Positions 40,694 through 50,051 are shown, counted from the stretch's first letter. The stretch: 64,000 bases of DNA from Peribacillus deserti (GCF_002863585.1 NZ_PGUY01000043.1:1-64000), one strand, 5' to 3'. Program-made: numbers and translations. Notes: generated from the sequence alone by a model not told the origin.

Positions 40694-41491
40694 TCACTTT
40701 TCTGGGCTGCTTTTCATCCAGGCTGTTAAATCGCCTACAATCTTCCGGTTCATGGCTGGCGGGAAATAGTGGGTAAATCCGGTGAAATACCAGGTTTCCG
40801 CTTGTCTTCCAACTTCTTTAAGTCTCTTTTCGAGACGGTAGGCATGTTCAATCGATACATTATGGTCTTCTTCGCCATGGATAATGAGGACGGGGCAGTG
40901 AATTTTTTCGACTTCATAAAGAGGAGTGCGGAATTTATAGCGTTCTGGGAATTTAACAGGCGTTCCTCCGATCACCCTCTTCATCATTCTTCTAAGATCC
41001 GTTCTTTCTACATAAGTCAGGGCCATGTCTGTCACTCCTCCCCACACTACAACAGAAGCAGCGGCCGGACACTCGATGGCTGTCAAAAGAGCCATTACCC
41101 CTCCTCTAGAAAAACCAAAAATATGGATTCTTGCGGTCGCTGTCTTTGGCCATTCTTTAAGAACCTGATAACCATTCACTGCATCCTGTCTATCCTCGCC
41201 TGCAAAGTCCTCGTCACCTTCCCCTCCCTGATTTCCTCTATAGAACGGGGCAAAAACCACAAACCCTTCCGAGGCAAATTGAGCAATTCTGGCTGGCCTG
41301 ACCTTCCCCACATTCTTAATACCGCCTCTTAAGTATAAAAAACCGTCATAGGGTCCATTTCCCTTTGGTTCTGCCAGAAGCCCCTTCACACGGAGACCTT
41401 CTGACCAATACGTAATAAGGAACATTTCTATCTCTGGGTTAGGTGATGGAAAGCGCTGTTTGGTGCATAATGTCCCGTTTAAATCCTTCAT
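40694..41491 (-). CDS. ytmA: Alpha/beta hydrolase YtmA (S9-like esterase/peptidase)
   Basis: A 265-aa serine hydrolase of the prolyl-oligopeptidase/dienelactone hydrolase group. Nucleophile elbow FGFSRGG, acid in IHGEEDHNVSIEHA, His in GFTHYFPP. The substrate is not known. The ATG at 41491 is selected because AAAAAGGAGGCAGAAT is just upstream; the longer frame (26 residues more) reads into the repeat element. The promoter must lie within or at the edge of that element. Confidence 0.85.
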   Translation of the reverse strand: MKDLNGTLCTKQRFPSPNPEIEMFLITYWSEGLRVKGLLAEPKGNGPYDGFLYLRGGIKNVGKVRPARIAQFASEGFVVFAPFYRGNQGGEGDEDFAGEDRQDAVNGYQVLKEWPKTATARIHIFGFSRGGVMALLTAIECPAAASVVVWGGVTDMALTYVERTDLRRMMKRVIGGTPVKFPERYKFRTPLYEVEKIHCPVLIIHGEEDHNVSIEHAYRLEKRLKEVGRQAETWYFTGFTHYFPPAMNRKIVGDLTAWMKSSPEK

Positions 41492-41519
41492 ATTCTGCCT
41501 CCTTTTTATTTGGCTGTTT

Positions 41520-42135
41520 TCGCAAACTTTGTTGCTATTGAACAACAGGTTGATTGGAGCGCAAGGCATGCTCGCGGACCTTAGGGGCGGGCGGTGAGCC
41601 TCCTCGGCTGCGCCTGCTGGGTCTCACCTGATAGAAAAGCGGAAGCGCCTTGTTCAGACCCGATAAAGAAGACTTGCTGATTGGCGAGCGTTAGCGAAGA
41701 CAGAAGCTTAGTCGCACTTACCACGCTCGAACGCCACGTCCTGTGGCCACGCCTGGCTCGCACATCCTGTGCTTCGTGCGTTAGCCAAGCATAAGACAAG
41801 CGGGCCGTGGAAAGCGGTTTTCCTTTCCATGGACCGATTGGCTTATGACTCGAGGGTCTAGGCGCTGGAGCCGGACAATGCCCGCTGCTCTCGCACAGAA
41901 AAGCGGAAAGCGGTGCCTGCCCAACATATAAATATTAAACGCTCAGTGAAAATCCCAATAGATATAAAATTCTAAACAAATTGGCAGGCAGAGACCCGAC
42001 AAGCATAAGACGAGCCGGCTGTGGGGAGTGCTTTTCTCCGCATGGACGGATCGGCTTATGACTCGAGGGTCTCAGCTTGTAGCTGGATCAAGGAGTCACG
42101 CACCTTACGCTCCAATCGACCTGACTGAACAATAG
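41520..42135. repeat. Dispersed repeat with imperfect terminal inverted repeats
   Basis: Left end TATTGAACAACAGGTTGATT then GGAGCGCAAGG; right end, on the other strand, GTTCAGTCAGGTCGATTGGA then GCGTAAGG. Internal modules repeat those of 8955-9440 in inverse order, including the AATTGTTTAGAATTTTATAT-type block and GCAGGCAGAGACCCGA. It abuts both ytmA and ytlA and must carry or border their promoters. No transposase. Confidence 0.7.
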
Positions 42136-42336
42136 GGTAGCGTAACAAAACTTATTAAAAAACAACAATCTTTTAGAAAAGAGCTTTTTATGTTTGTTTT
42201 CTTAATTAATAGCCTTTTCTACGAAATTGTAATCAATGAAAAAAAGGTTCTATAGGCAATCACACATTTTTTAAATAAACATACGATATGTTAGTCACCC
42301 GAGATTTCAATCTACTGTGCAAGGAGGTTTTTTAAA

Positions 42337-42933
42337 TTGAGAAAATCATTAAAAATCAGTTTTAGTGTGCTGCTGGCTCTTGTTCTCATCATTCCGCTTG
42401 CTGCCTGCGGCAAAGAGGAAGTACAAAAAGTCCGGATTGCTGAGGTCACCCGTTCTATCTTTTATGCTCCCCAATATGTAGCCATAGAAAAAGGCTTCTT
42501 TAAGGAAGAGGGGTTGGACATCGATTTAAAAACCACACCAGGCGGCGATAAAACCATGACAGCGCTGCTTTCCAATGGTGCCGACGTGGCTCTTGTCGGT
42601 TCGGAAACATCGATTTATGTAACAGCACGGGGATCTAAGGATCCGGTCATTAACTTTGCCCAGCTGACTCAGACAGATGGTACTTTCCTTGTATCCCGGA
42701 ATAAAGTCGATAATTTTAAATGGGATCAGTTAAAAGGCAGCACTTTCCTTGGTCAGCGGAAAGGCGGAATGCCGCAGATGGCTGGCGAGTTTGTCCTAAA
42801 GAAGCACGGAATCGATCCCCATAATGATTTAACTTTAATTCAAAATATCGATTTTGCAAATGTGGCAACAGCTTTAGCGAGTGGGAACAAAAAACACCAC
42901 TATAGTCTTTTTATCTCTATACCCTTCTTATAA
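42337..42933 (+). pseudogene. ytlA: ytlA, thiamine-precursor ABC transporter binding protein, interrupted
   Basis: The product resembles YtlA, a lipoprotein (lipobox LAAC, Cys24) of the NMT1/ThiY-like solute-binding family; relatives bind pyrimidine precursors of thiamine. Residues 35-183 have the family pattern (EVTRSIFYAPQYVA, GADVALVGSETSIY, GQRKGGMPQMAGEFV). After residue 183 (42885) the family sequence stops and 15 foreign residues follow to a stop at 42933, giving 198 residues where the family has about 330. The rest of ytlA and its permease and ATPase partners are not in the window. It is broken by the element whose recombinase lies at 43093-44706. Start TTG after AAGGAGG. Confidence 0.88.
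42870..42900. other. Putative left attachment junction of the integrated element
   Basis: The host reading frame matches the ytlA family through codon GGG at 42883-42885 and loses it at AACAAAAAACACC. The crossover must be at or shortly before this point, perhaps within GTGGGAAC. The exact core needs the right junction, which is outside the window. Confidence 0.6.
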
Positions 42934-43044
42934 AGAATATCTTCCATAATACACAGGGTATATTAACAGGATTATCACAAAAACGGGTAAAAAGGTTACT
43001 ATTCTTTCCTCAGTTTTAGTAGGCATTTACCAGTTGTTATAAAA

Positions 43045-43076
43045 TAAGCCCCCCCGATTCAATCGGGGGGGGGGTT
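43045..43076. terminator. Bidirectional terminator between the ytlA fragment and the recombinase
   Basis: AAAATAAGCCCCCCC-GATTCAATC-GGGGGGGGGG, a GC-rich stem flanked by A and T runs, serving both convergent reading frames. Confidence 0.75.
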
Positions 43077-43092
43077 AATTATGAAAAAGAGA

Positions 43093-44706
43093 CTAAACTA
43101 AGATTGGCTGAAAACTTTGTGTAGCCATAATTTCATTGATATCAAATGCAAAATCCACTTCTATTTTATCTTTGCTAAGATAAACTTTTTTTATTATTCT
43201 TGAAAGCATTGCCTTTTTTAAATCGTCTTCTGCATTATCAAACTTTATTTCCCACTGATCTAATTCTCTGGCAGTAAATATGATGTCAGAGTAGTTATCT
43301 TTTTCATATTGTAATTCTTCCTTAAGTGATTCTAACTGGATAGTAATTTCAGTTACTTTACTTTCGTTAAGTTCCAGTGCTGTAGAAAGTTGGTCAGGGG
43401 TAAATTTGCTTGATCCAAGGAGAGAATTTGCAATTTCCTTATTTAGCGTTTTTGCAGCTAAGATTAATTTGTCCTTCTCTCTTTCTAAGGACTTAACATT
43501 TTTTTCTTTTGTTTCAAGTTTTTCTTTCTTTTTGTTTACAGATGAGTCAATGTACTTTTCTATATTAATTAAACTCAACATAGCTTTAATTTCATTGATA
43601 ATCAATGAATCAAACTTCTTTGCTCCCCACATATTTTTTTTATGATTATTATTCCCCTTGTTTCCAGGACAACGGTACCGGTAAATAATTGCACCGTTAT
43701 CTTTCCGATAAATATAATTACTCTGCAACTTATCTCCGCAATATTCACAATATGCCAATCCGGAAAATAATAATTTGCCCGCCAAAGGAATCCCAGTTTT
43801 ATCCTGAAAATTTATTGCTTCTTTTCTTTTTTTTGTTATTTCTTGAGCTTTAAAATACAAATCATCTGTTAGGATTCTAAGTTTTTCATTGAAAGGTTGC
43901 GTGTCACCGTCTTTACCGTCAAAGCTTTTATACCTCTTCAAACCGATATATATAGGGTTATGAAGTATTCTTTGAATTGTGTTAACCGTGAATAGCTCTT
44001 GATTACGTTTTCTATAACCCTCTTCGTTCAAAAAGTCAACAATTTTTCGGTATCCTTTATGGTGCACTATATACATACTATAAATCAACTGAACAATCTT
44101 CGACTCCTCAAGGTCAGGTAACAAAATTTTTAAATTTCTATCTCTCTTTTTGGGATGCTTCTGATCAGTTTCTACTATTTTATATCCATAGGGGGCAACT
44201 CCCCCCTGAAAAAAACCTTGTTGGCTAAGGAGTTTTTTTGTTTCCCTTACATGTTGGGATTTGTTTACACTCTCACTTTCAGATTGCCAAAACCTAACAT
44301 AGGTCATTAGCTTGTCCGCTTGATTTTCCAATTTAATTTGTCCCTCTTGTGTAGTCCATACTTCTACATCGCACTTATGAAGGAAATTCAACATGTAAGG
44401 TAATTCATCTGCATTTCTTCCTATTCGATCATCTTTAAATACCAGCAAAATATCGAATTCTCGTTTGCTCGCCGCTTTCCTTATTGTGAGTAATTCATCT
44501 CTTTCATCAATACTTTTTTTCCAACCTGAAATACCCCGTTCATAAAGTTCATTAGAAATTTTCCAATTACTATGAGCTTTCGCATAATTACGACATTGCT
44601 CTCTTTGTGTTGGAATATCATCATCCGCCGTTAATTGCTTTTTTGTCGAGACTCTATATAAACACCAAACTCTTTTTAGCTTATTTAATTCAGTACTTAC
44701 TGACAT
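43093..44706 (-). CDS. Large serine recombinase (site-specific integrase)
   Basis: A 537-aa serine integrase. The N-terminal resolvase domain has the catalytic Ser20 in YRVSTKKQ, plus Arg-rich FKDDRIGRNADELP. The recombinase domain (about 155-270) includes GGVAPYGYKIVE and GYRKIVDFLNEEGYRKR, then the zinc ribbon YCEYCGDK...RYRCPG (about 325-355) and a coiled coil (about 370-460) typical of phage integrases and SpoIVCA-like enzymes. The ATG at 44706 is used because GGAGGAG stands 6-7 nt before it; earlier ATGs lie within or before that site. It sits about 160 bp from the interrupted ytlA, which points to it as the enzyme that inserted the element. Confidence 0.95.
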   Translation of the reverse strand: MSVSTELNKLKRVWCLYRVSTKKQLTADDDIPTQREQCRNYAKAHSNWKISNELYERGISGWKKSIDERDELLTIRKAASKREFDILLVFKDDRIGRNADELPYMLNFLHKCDVEVWTTQEGQIKLENQADKLMTYVRFWQSESESVNKSQHVRETKKLLSQQGFFQGGVAPYGYKIVETDQKHPKKRDRNLKILLPDLEESKIVQLIYSMYIVHHKGYRKIVDFLNEEGYRKRNQELFTVNTIQRILHNPIYIGLKRYKSFDGKDGDTQPFNEKLRILTDDLYFKAQEITKKRKEAINFQDKTGIPLAGKLLFSGLAYCEYCGDKLQSNYIYRKDNGAIIYRYRCPGNKGNNNHKKNMWGAKKFDSLIINEIKAMLSLINIEKYIDSSVNKKKEKLETKEKNVKSLEREKDKLILAAKTLNKEIANSLLGSSKFTPDQLSTALELNESKVTEITIQLESLKEELQYEKDNYSDIIFTARELDQWEIKFDNAEDDLKKAMLSRIIKKVYLSKDKIEVDFAFDINEIMATQSFQPILV

Positions 44707-44762
44707 ATTTTTCTCCTCCATTAACATCTATAGTTACTTCAACAAATAAATCAGGGACAGAG

Positions 44763-44945
44763 CTAATTATATAGCTCCGTCCAAAACATTTTTAAACCTT
44801 CAGCGGCTGTTTCATGATCTTTGGGATCTTTACTGAATGAGAAGTTAATCTTGATGTCACCAGCGTTTGAAGTGTCGATTAAATAAATTTTTTCCTGCTT
44901 TACTTCTACTCGGTAAATACGACCATTGAAAACAATGTACTCCAT
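44763..44945 (-). CDS. Small hypothetical protein upstream of the serine recombinase
   Basis: A 60-aa protein, MEYIVFNGRIYRVEVKQEK at the start, with short beta-like strands and an acidic C-terminal half. An AGAGGTGAGCCGGG site precedes the ATG. It lies 56 bp upstream of the recombinase on the same strand and may be co-transcribed; a recombination directionality factor is one possibility by position only. No family recognised. Confidence 0.55.
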   Translation of the reverse strand: MEYIVFNGRIYRVEVKQEKIYLIDTSNAGDIKINFSFSKDPKDHETAAEGLKMFWTELYN

Positions 44946-45190
44946 CCCGGCTCACCTCTATAAATATTTATGCTTACAATGCCTGTCATCTTTCCAATGG
45001 TTATTTTATATTGTGATTTGTGTTTTGTGTTTTGTCAATAACTCATTGAAATTCCTTTATTCTTGGTTTTTCATAATGAAAACTCCTTGTATAATGTATT
45101 AATACCATCACTTTACAAAAAACAGCAATACGGTTTTAGTTATAAAGTTAATTTTTGTGTAAAATGATTAAAACTAGAGGAGGAGAAGAA

Positions 45191-45724
45191 ATGGAATACT
45201 CCATGTATAGCCCTAACGAGTTTGGTCTGTGGTTGAAGGAAGAGAGGTTAAAACGGGGAATAAGCACAAGAACTTTGGGTACTACAATAGGTAAAAGTGC
45301 ATCTTATGTATCTCAACTTGAAACCGGATATATAAAGGCTCCGTCGGAAGAGGCTGCTGTACTTCTTTTGGATGAAATGGGAATAAAAGAAAAGCAAAAT
45401 GTCCTACAACACTTTGAAATTATCCCGAGTAATAAAGATTTCTTTTCTAATAAACCTTTGTATCAGAGGGAAGCAATTAAAAGGAAGAGAACACAGCTTT
45501 TGGACAGTATAGAAAAATTGCCTGAGACTCAAATAGAATTAATACATACTCTATATTTTAACCATCGTGACCTCTTGCAAGCATTATATGAAATATCGAA
45601 CTTTGGAGCAGAGAAGGGTTCAAAAATTCCAATTACCGTTATTAAAGAATTTGTAGATGTAATGCTACTTAAATATCAATTAGAGCAGCAAAAGCAGCTT
45701 GAGGAAAGAGCATCTGGCAATTAA
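45191..45724 (+). CDS. XRE-family helix-turn-helix regulator
   Basis: A 177-aa protein with an N-terminal lambda-repressor-like domain (about 10-70): LWLKEERLKRGISTRTLGTT then GKSASYVSQLETGYIKAP. The C-terminal half is helical (SIEKLPETQIELIHTLYF, LEQQKQLEERASGN) and may mediate dimerisation or sense a signal. The ATG at 45191 follows GGAGGAGAAGAA closely. It is divergent from the recombinase unit and is the natural candidate for the element's master repressor. It ends at a bidirectional terminator. Confidence 0.88.
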   Translation: MEYSMYSPNEFGLWLKEERLKRGISTRTLGTTIGKSASYVSQLETGYIKAPSEEAAVLLLDEMGIKEKQNVLQHFEIIPSNKDFFSNKPLYQREAIKRKRTQLLDSIEKLPETQIELIHTLYFNHRDLLQALYEISNFGAEKGSKIPITVIKEFVDVMLLKYQLEQQKQLEERASGN

Positions 45725-45740
45725 GGTTTTATATACGAAC

Positions 45741-45778
45741 AAAAAGGTAGTCAATTGGGTACTGACTACCTTTTTTTG
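45741..45778. terminator. Bidirectional terminator between XRE regulator and HNH-like gene
   Basis: AAAGGTAGTCA-ATTGGGTAC-TGACTACCTTTTTTT, with A run before the stem for the reverse direction. Confidence 0.85.
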
Positions 45779-45784
45779 TTCTTT

Positions 45785-46378
45785 TTAGGAATTATTCGAA
45801 TAGTTTCCTAAGCGAACTTGATTTATTATTTCTTTGAAAATGCTAACCATAGTTGATCTTGCTTTGTCTACGGGATATTGATTTTCCAATATATTCAATC
45901 CTGTATAAACTGAATGTTCAAAAATCCCCTTGACCTTGTTAGTCAAATTTGTACAGATAACAATATTACCTTTAACATACCCTTTCTTATAATTACGCCG
46001 GTCAACTGACCAAGACTCAATATTATTGATTTCGTTTTCCATTTTTACACCGGAATAAAAACAATATCCTTTCTGTTTTTCAAGCTGTTTTTTCACCAGA
46101 ACGGAAATACTTTTATCTACCGGACAGATTCTCTTTCTCATCTCTCTTTTTTTTGCAAGGTTTTTGACCTCTCTAATCTTATATTTAAAAAAATCTTTTT
46201 TGTATCCTTTTCGAATTTCACTGAAGCATTCTTTGCAGTAGGAATTCTGCATTTTTTCGATTAGTACTGGCTTCCCCTTACAAAAAGGACCCCTACATTC
46301 CTTGTACATTTTGCCATCTAGGTAAATGATTTTTTTAACACGAGAGCCAGATTTTCTACCGCTATTTTGACCGCCCAA
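45785..46378 (-). CDS. HNH-like zinc-containing protein
   Basis: A 197-aa basic protein. The N-terminal part has Cys pairs (CRGPFCKGKP and NSYCKECFSE, about 25-55) that could hold a zinc. The C-terminal part (about 105-160) has the order of a phage HNH domain: GYCFYSGVKM, WSVDRRNYKKGYVKGN, ICTNLTNKVKG; the usual His after SVD is replaced by Arg, so nuclease activity is uncertain. I start at a TTG (46378) 9 nt after AAGGAG; the frame continues 16 codons upstream without a ribosome site. An inverted repeat upstream may regulate it. Confidence 0.65.
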   Translation of the reverse strand: MGGQNSGRKSGSRVKKIIYLDGKMYKECRGPFCKGKPVLIEKMQNSYCKECFSEIRKGYKKDFFKYKIREVKNLAKKREMRKRICPVDKSISVLVKKQLEKQKGYCFYSGVKMENEINNIESWSVDRRNYKKGYVKGNIVICTNLTNKVKGIFEHSVYTGLNILENQYPVDKARSTMVSIFKEIINQVRLGNYSNNS

Positions 46379-46441
46379 TAAAAACAACTCCTTATATTTT
46401 TTTAAAACCAAGGTCCTAAAGCTCAACTCTTATATGTATAA

Positions 46442-46468
46442 TGTATACCGTTTTGCGTTTTGTATACA
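46442..46468. promoter_or_regulatory. Inverted repeat upstream of HNH-like gene
   Basis: TGTATAC (46442-46448) and GTATACA (46462-46468) separated by 13 bp, next to TATAAT-like sequence (minus strand TTATAC). Candidate operator of an element-encoded regulator. Confidence 0.4.
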
Positions 46469-46672
46469 AGGTTCATAAATTTTTTGAAAAACACGGTTAC
46501 TACCGCTTTTTTGAGTGCTACTAATGCTTTAGCATTAATAAACACTGCCCTATTTTATGTCTTCCCTATCTTAGGGAAAAGGCTCCTAAAGCAAGGTCTA
46601 ATAGCCTATTTTTATACTTACTAGCTCATCAATGTATATTAGTAATAACCGAATATTTTATTAAAAAAGAAA
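46469..46672. other. Spacer without recognised gene
   Basis: AT-rich sequence between the HNH-like gene and the HTH/recombinase unit. I see no coding frame with a ribosome site; nothing identified beyond the inverted repeat at one end and the terminator at the other. Confidence 0.4.
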
Positions 46673-46710
46673 AAGCCCCCTTAATCAAATGTTTTTTGAT
46701 AAAGGGGGTT
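46673..46710 (-). terminator. Intrinsic terminator after HTH/tyrosine recombinase unit
   Basis: AAGCCCCCTTAATCAAA and TTGATAAAGGGGGTT form a long stem; read on the minus strand it is followed by CTTTTTCTTTTTT. Confidence 0.8.
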
Positions 46711-46826
46711 GGCTACAATATAATGGCTGCTATAGCATCCATTTTCATTTTCAATAATAGCGTAGTTTTACTTCTAAGAGCTGCGGAATTAATGTAGGTC
46801 TGCACAGCTCCTAGAGGTTTATTCCA

Positions 46827-47048
46827 TTAGAATCTCCGGTTCCACATTAAAAATTCCTTGAATTCCTTCCCTGTAAGGCGAAAATGACCTACAGGCGTAA
46901 CTGACTCTATATATTTTTTTCGAAACCATCTCCGAGCTGTTTCCTTAGAGACTCCTAAAAGGTCAGCAATCTGTGAAGTGCTAAGTAGGTCATCATCTTG
47001 TATAAGCAATAGCATCTCATGTTGTTTTCTGTTATTTAATTCCTCCAT
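46827..47048 (-). CDS. Excisionase-like helix-turn-helix protein, coupled to tyrosine recombinase
   Basis: A 73-aa protein with a MerR/excisionase-type DNA-binding domain: LLSTSQIADLLGVSKETARR at about 21-40 and a wing ending VTPVGHFRLTGKEFKEFL. Its ATG overlaps the recombinase stop as TAATG, with GGAGAG inside the end of the recombinase, so the two are translationally coupled. Excisionases of this type are classic directionality factors for tyrosine recombinases, which is the likely role here. Confidence 0.85.
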   Translation of the reverse strand: MEELNNRKQHEMLLLIQDDDLLSTSQIADLLGVSKETARRWFRKKYIESVTPVGHFRLTGKEFKEFLMWNRRF

Positions 47049-49186
47049 TACACTCTCTCCCCGTTTTTCAATTTTCTCTCTAGTTTTAGTAATTGATCAT
47101 TTAATTTTTTCCTTTGTTGCAGGAATACTTTGTATTCCATTTTCTTTTGCCTTTCATTCAGTTTCTTTAATTCTTCCTGAAGCAGTATGGCTTGATTTTC
47201 AATTTCAGTTAAATTATGTTCAGCATCAATATTATTGGCAGTTGTTCTTTTTGAATCAAAGGTTTTACCGTTGATCTTTTTTTCCTCTTCCTGTTCATTA
47301 TCATCATACCCGTTCTCTATCTCCCACTGTGTTAGTTCATGGATATCCCAAGGGAAGTTAAGGGCTGCGTCTATAATGAGATAATAGTCCTTAGGAAGTA
47401 TTTCTTGAGTATATATATCATTTGTTTTTCCGCCTGCCTTAAACACATCATGTCTCATATGTATTTCTGCAGCACGTAGAATTTTTTTGTTTAATTTTTG
47501 GTTTACTATTGTTTCGTTCCGTATAATTTCATTCATGGATCGTCTAGCTGTCTTAATCTCCAAAAAGTCACGTTTATCTTTATCCACGAATTCAAACAAA
47601 TCGCGGTACAGACTTAGAAATTTTGGTGGAATTTTAAGTTTTGACTTAGGATCGGCAATATGCTTTCGAAATAAGAATCCATCTCCAACATAATTTTGAT
47701 ACCTATACAGCTGCCCTATATACCAGTTAAGCAATTCAACCAGCCGCGGAACAACCAGATGACCAACATCTTCATGGGAGGGAGAATACTTACCCTTCGA
47801 CTTTTCTTCAGGCAATCTAAACTCACCGTAACCGCTTTGATTTGTCGCAATATACCCAGAAGAATCCAAAACAAAATCAGAGATAGTTACTTCTAACATT
47901 TCCTCAGGGCGTATTCCCAAAAAGGCTCCAAACATCCACAACACGGAGTTTCGCATGTTAGTATGTTGATTTCCATTAGGATTTTTTCTCAAGGTGTGGT
48001 ACATTTGCACAATTTGCTTGCGAGTTAAAAATACTTTCGTCGTATTGAATTTTCTACGCCTATATCTATGAGGAACAACTTTAAGTACCGATTTAATTCG
48101 TTTTCTTAATTTTCTTACTCTACCGTCATCTTCATCAGATTCTTCGTCAACTTTCTCAAAGTACCAGCTTAAGAAAGGTCTTAAATGCCCGCCGTAATGT
48201 CCTTTAGTTGAATCAGAGAGACCATCAAAAACTTTGATGACATCATTCTGTGTCAAATTTTCTATATTAAACACAGCTGGATTAAACTGATCCATTTCAT
48301 TCTCGGACATATCACACACTTTACGTCCCTTAATAGATATAATTCCGCACTTCTCTTTTATTAATTTTACAAATAAAAGAGCTAGGATTTCTCTGGAAGT
48401 GTCAGCATATTTTCGGTCTATTTTGGGGTAGATATGTCCGTCCAAAGAGGCTAATTCCTCAACGTTCAGCCGGAAAACAAGATAATCCCGAATTAAATTT
48501 TGGAACTCAGTGCTAAGCAGCTCCCAGCATGTATATTCTGCTGAAACACTTTGCACAGCATTCTGAAAATAGGATTCACGAATAAGGGGAAGCTTTTCTC
48601 TTATTTCTTCTAAATCAAATAATTTGGTACCTTTTAAACGATCAGGCTGAGTAATATCACCATTTGTTTGATACCGAATTAAGGCATCCATAGAAACATT
48701 TAATATTTTTGATACTACTGATAGTGGTTGATATCTTCTTTTCAATAACGCTTGTTTATCAAAAAAGAAACATTTTCTCCCATTGGGGTTATACGCTACT
48801 TCCGCAAAAGAATCATCCCATAGACCTGTCTTCACCTCCATTTCTAAATCATCAACTGTGGAACCAATTAACCTGGCTAGTCCTACATCAGCATAAAGTG
48901 TCTTATTTTTCTTAAGCTCCCTGTACTGATTACAAAGAGATTCGTAAAAGGTAATAAACTCTTCAAGTTTTTTCCCTTTAAAGAAATAGCTACTGTTGTT
49001 GGTAGGATTATTATAGGAAAAATCCTTTCCATCAATAAGGAAGAAATCATCAACGATACCATGCTGGATCAAATTGAAAATCACATGGTGACTGTGAATA
49101 ATGTCTCGTTCATCTAATATTGTAGATAACTTCTTTACACTCCAGATAGGACCATGAATTTTTTCAGCCTGCTTTTGCTTTAACAT
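47048..49186 (-). CDS. Large divergent tyrosine recombinase with internal HTH
   Basis: A 712-aa protein, about twice a normal phage integrase. Residues 390-600 carry a tyrosine-recombinase domain: R426 in LGIRPEEML, an Arg pair TARR at 546-549 in place of HxLR, HMRHD at 576-580, and candidate nucleophile Y592 in IYTQE. Before it, residues about 154-200 form a helix-turn-helix (PLSVVSKILNVSMDALIRYQ), and 225-345 look like a SAM-like core-binding region. The tail (about 640-712) is a coiled coil. Start ATG with GGGGGC upstream. Catalytic-residue assignments are by eye and need a profile search. It ends in a TAATG overlap with an excisionase-like gene. Confidence 0.75.
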   Translation of the reverse strand: MLKQKQAEKIHGPIWSVKKLSTILDERDIIHSHHVIFNLIQHGIVDDFFLIDGKDFSYNNPTNNSSYFFKGKKLEEFITFYESLCNQYRELKKNKTLYADVGLARLIGSTVDDLEMEVKTGLWDDSFAEVAYNPNGRKCFFFDKQALLKRRYQPLSVVSKILNVSMDALIRYQTNGDITQPDRLKGTKLFDLEEIREKLPLIRESYFQNAVQSVSAEYTCWELLSTEFQNLIRDYLVFRLNVEELASLDGHIYPKIDRKYADTSREILALLFVKLIKEKCGIISIKGRKVCDMSENEMDQFNPAVFNIENLTQNDVIKVFDGLSDSTKGHYGGHLRPFLSWYFEKVDEESDEDDGRVRKLRKRIKSVLKVVPHRYRRRKFNTTKVFLTRKQIVQMYHTLRKNPNGNQHTNMRNSVLWMFGAFLGIRPEEMLEVTISDFVLDSSGYIATNQSGYGEFRLPEEKSKGKYSPSHEDVGHLVVPRLVELLNWYIGQLYRYQNYVGDGFLFRKHIADPKSKLKIPPKFLSLYRDLFEFVDKDKRDFLEIKTARRSMNEIIRNETIVNQKLNKKILRAAEIHMRHDVFKAGGKTNDIYTQEILPKDYYLIIDAALNFPWDIHELTQWEIENGYDDNEQEEEKKINGKTFDSKRTTANNIDAEHNLTEIENQAILLQEELKKLNERQKKMEYKVFLQQRKKLNDQLLKLERKLKNGERV

Positions 49187-49381
49187 TACTTTTGCCCCCT
49201 TTTCCCATATATTGTGTAAGAAATATATTCTTATTCGTTATGCCACACAAAACGTTAAAAACTATACAGGTTTTATTTCATATTCCCCACGCTATTTAAC
49301 ATTAGTTGTAGTGTTTTGCACGAGATGTGTTCCCCCCCTCCTAATTCGTACTGGTAAAATAAAAATAATCCTGTTTAAATG

Positions 49382-49413
49382 AAAAAAAACCTGAAAAATG
49401 GAATCAGGTTTTT
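49382..49413. terminator. Terminator between small ORF 49450-49590 and tyrosine recombinase
   Basis: AACCTGA-AAAATGGAA-TCAGGTT flanked by an A run and a T run, so functional in both directions; it ends the small-gene transcript before the recombinase gene. Confidence 0.75.
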
Positions 49414-49449
49414 AGACATATATCTACTAGATTAAAGTTTTTCTTTCAT

Positions 49450-49590
49450 TTATTTTGAACGGCGGGGTCTCTTCTTTCTCATCTCCGCATACCATAATTC
49501 TATCGCCGCCAAAATAATCTCCTCTTTTTGCGTAAGCCCCTCAGGTTTAATTGAATCCCCCGATTTTACTTTCAATTTTTCTACCGACAT
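49450..49590 (-). CDS. 46-aa protein, short paralogue of the 72-aa neighbour
   Basis: MSVEKLKVKSGDSIKPEGLT then QKEEIILAAIELWYAEMRKK and a basic RPRRSK tail. The last 20 residues resemble the end of the 72-aa protein encoded at 49795-50013 (ELYLAEMSRKRRHQLKSK), and both genes have the same 32-bp sequence upstream. The ATG is preceded by AAGAGGTGCACGAAA. Function unknown; the basic tail suggests nucleic-acid contact. Confidence 0.6.
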   Translation of the reverse strand: MSVEKLKVKSGDSIKPEGLTQKEEIILAAIELWYAEMRKKRPRRSK

Positions 49591-49662
49591 TTTCGTGCAC
49601 CTCTTCTCTTTTTTTGCCCGCTTTTTTCAGACTCCCGCCTTAGCGAATCCCCGGAATAATTG

Positions 49663-49694
49663 CGATTACACTGTATTAATAACACGACTTTTTT
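49663..49694 (-). promoter_or_regulatory. Shared 32-bp upstream element, copy 1
   Basis: Identical to 50052-50083. Minus strand: AAAAAAGTCGTGTTATTAAT then ACAGTGTAATCG. It contains the dyad TGT-T-ATTAAT-A-CA. It lies 73 bp before the 46-aa gene. It is a candidate promoter/operator of the element. Confidence 0.6.
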
Positions 49695-49794
49695 AAAATG
49701 GGAATATACTTTTCAGACAAAATCGACATCATGCACAGTAACAGATAAAAAAAAAAATAATACTGCTTAAATGAAAAATATAAATATTTGAAGC

Positions 49795-50013
49795 TTATTT
49801 AATTCTTTTCAATTTTGATTTCAACTGATGACGTCTCTTCCTACTCATCTCTGCTAAATATAATTCTGTATGAGCTAAATGAATATCTTCATATCTGAAG
49901 AAGTCCTCCCGAGTAATAGGTTTCCCCGAAAAAAACGCATCTACATAGGATCGTAAAGTATCTTCTCCATATAACTCTTTCAACTTTTCAATATACATTT
50001 TACTACACCTCAT
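49795..50013 (-). CDS. 72-aa protein with basic tail
   Basis: MRCSKMYIEKLKELYGEDTL at the start, then an acidic middle (REDFFRYEDIHLAHTE) and a strongly basic C-terminus (SRKRRHQLKSKLKRIK). A more internal ATG (MYIEKLK, 49998) is also possible and would have a GAGGTGTAG ribosome site; with that start the protein is 67 aa. Paralogue of the 46-aa protein at 49450-49590. Sits between recombinase and zinc-ribbon genes, all on one strand. Function unknown. Confidence 0.6.
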   Translation of the reverse strand: MRCSKMYIEKLKELYGEDTLRSYVDAFFSGKPITREDFFRYEDIHLAHTELYLAEMSRKRRHQLKSKLKRIK

Positions 50014-50051
50014 TAAATTAATTTAAATCGTGAATCAGACTCCCGTCTTCA

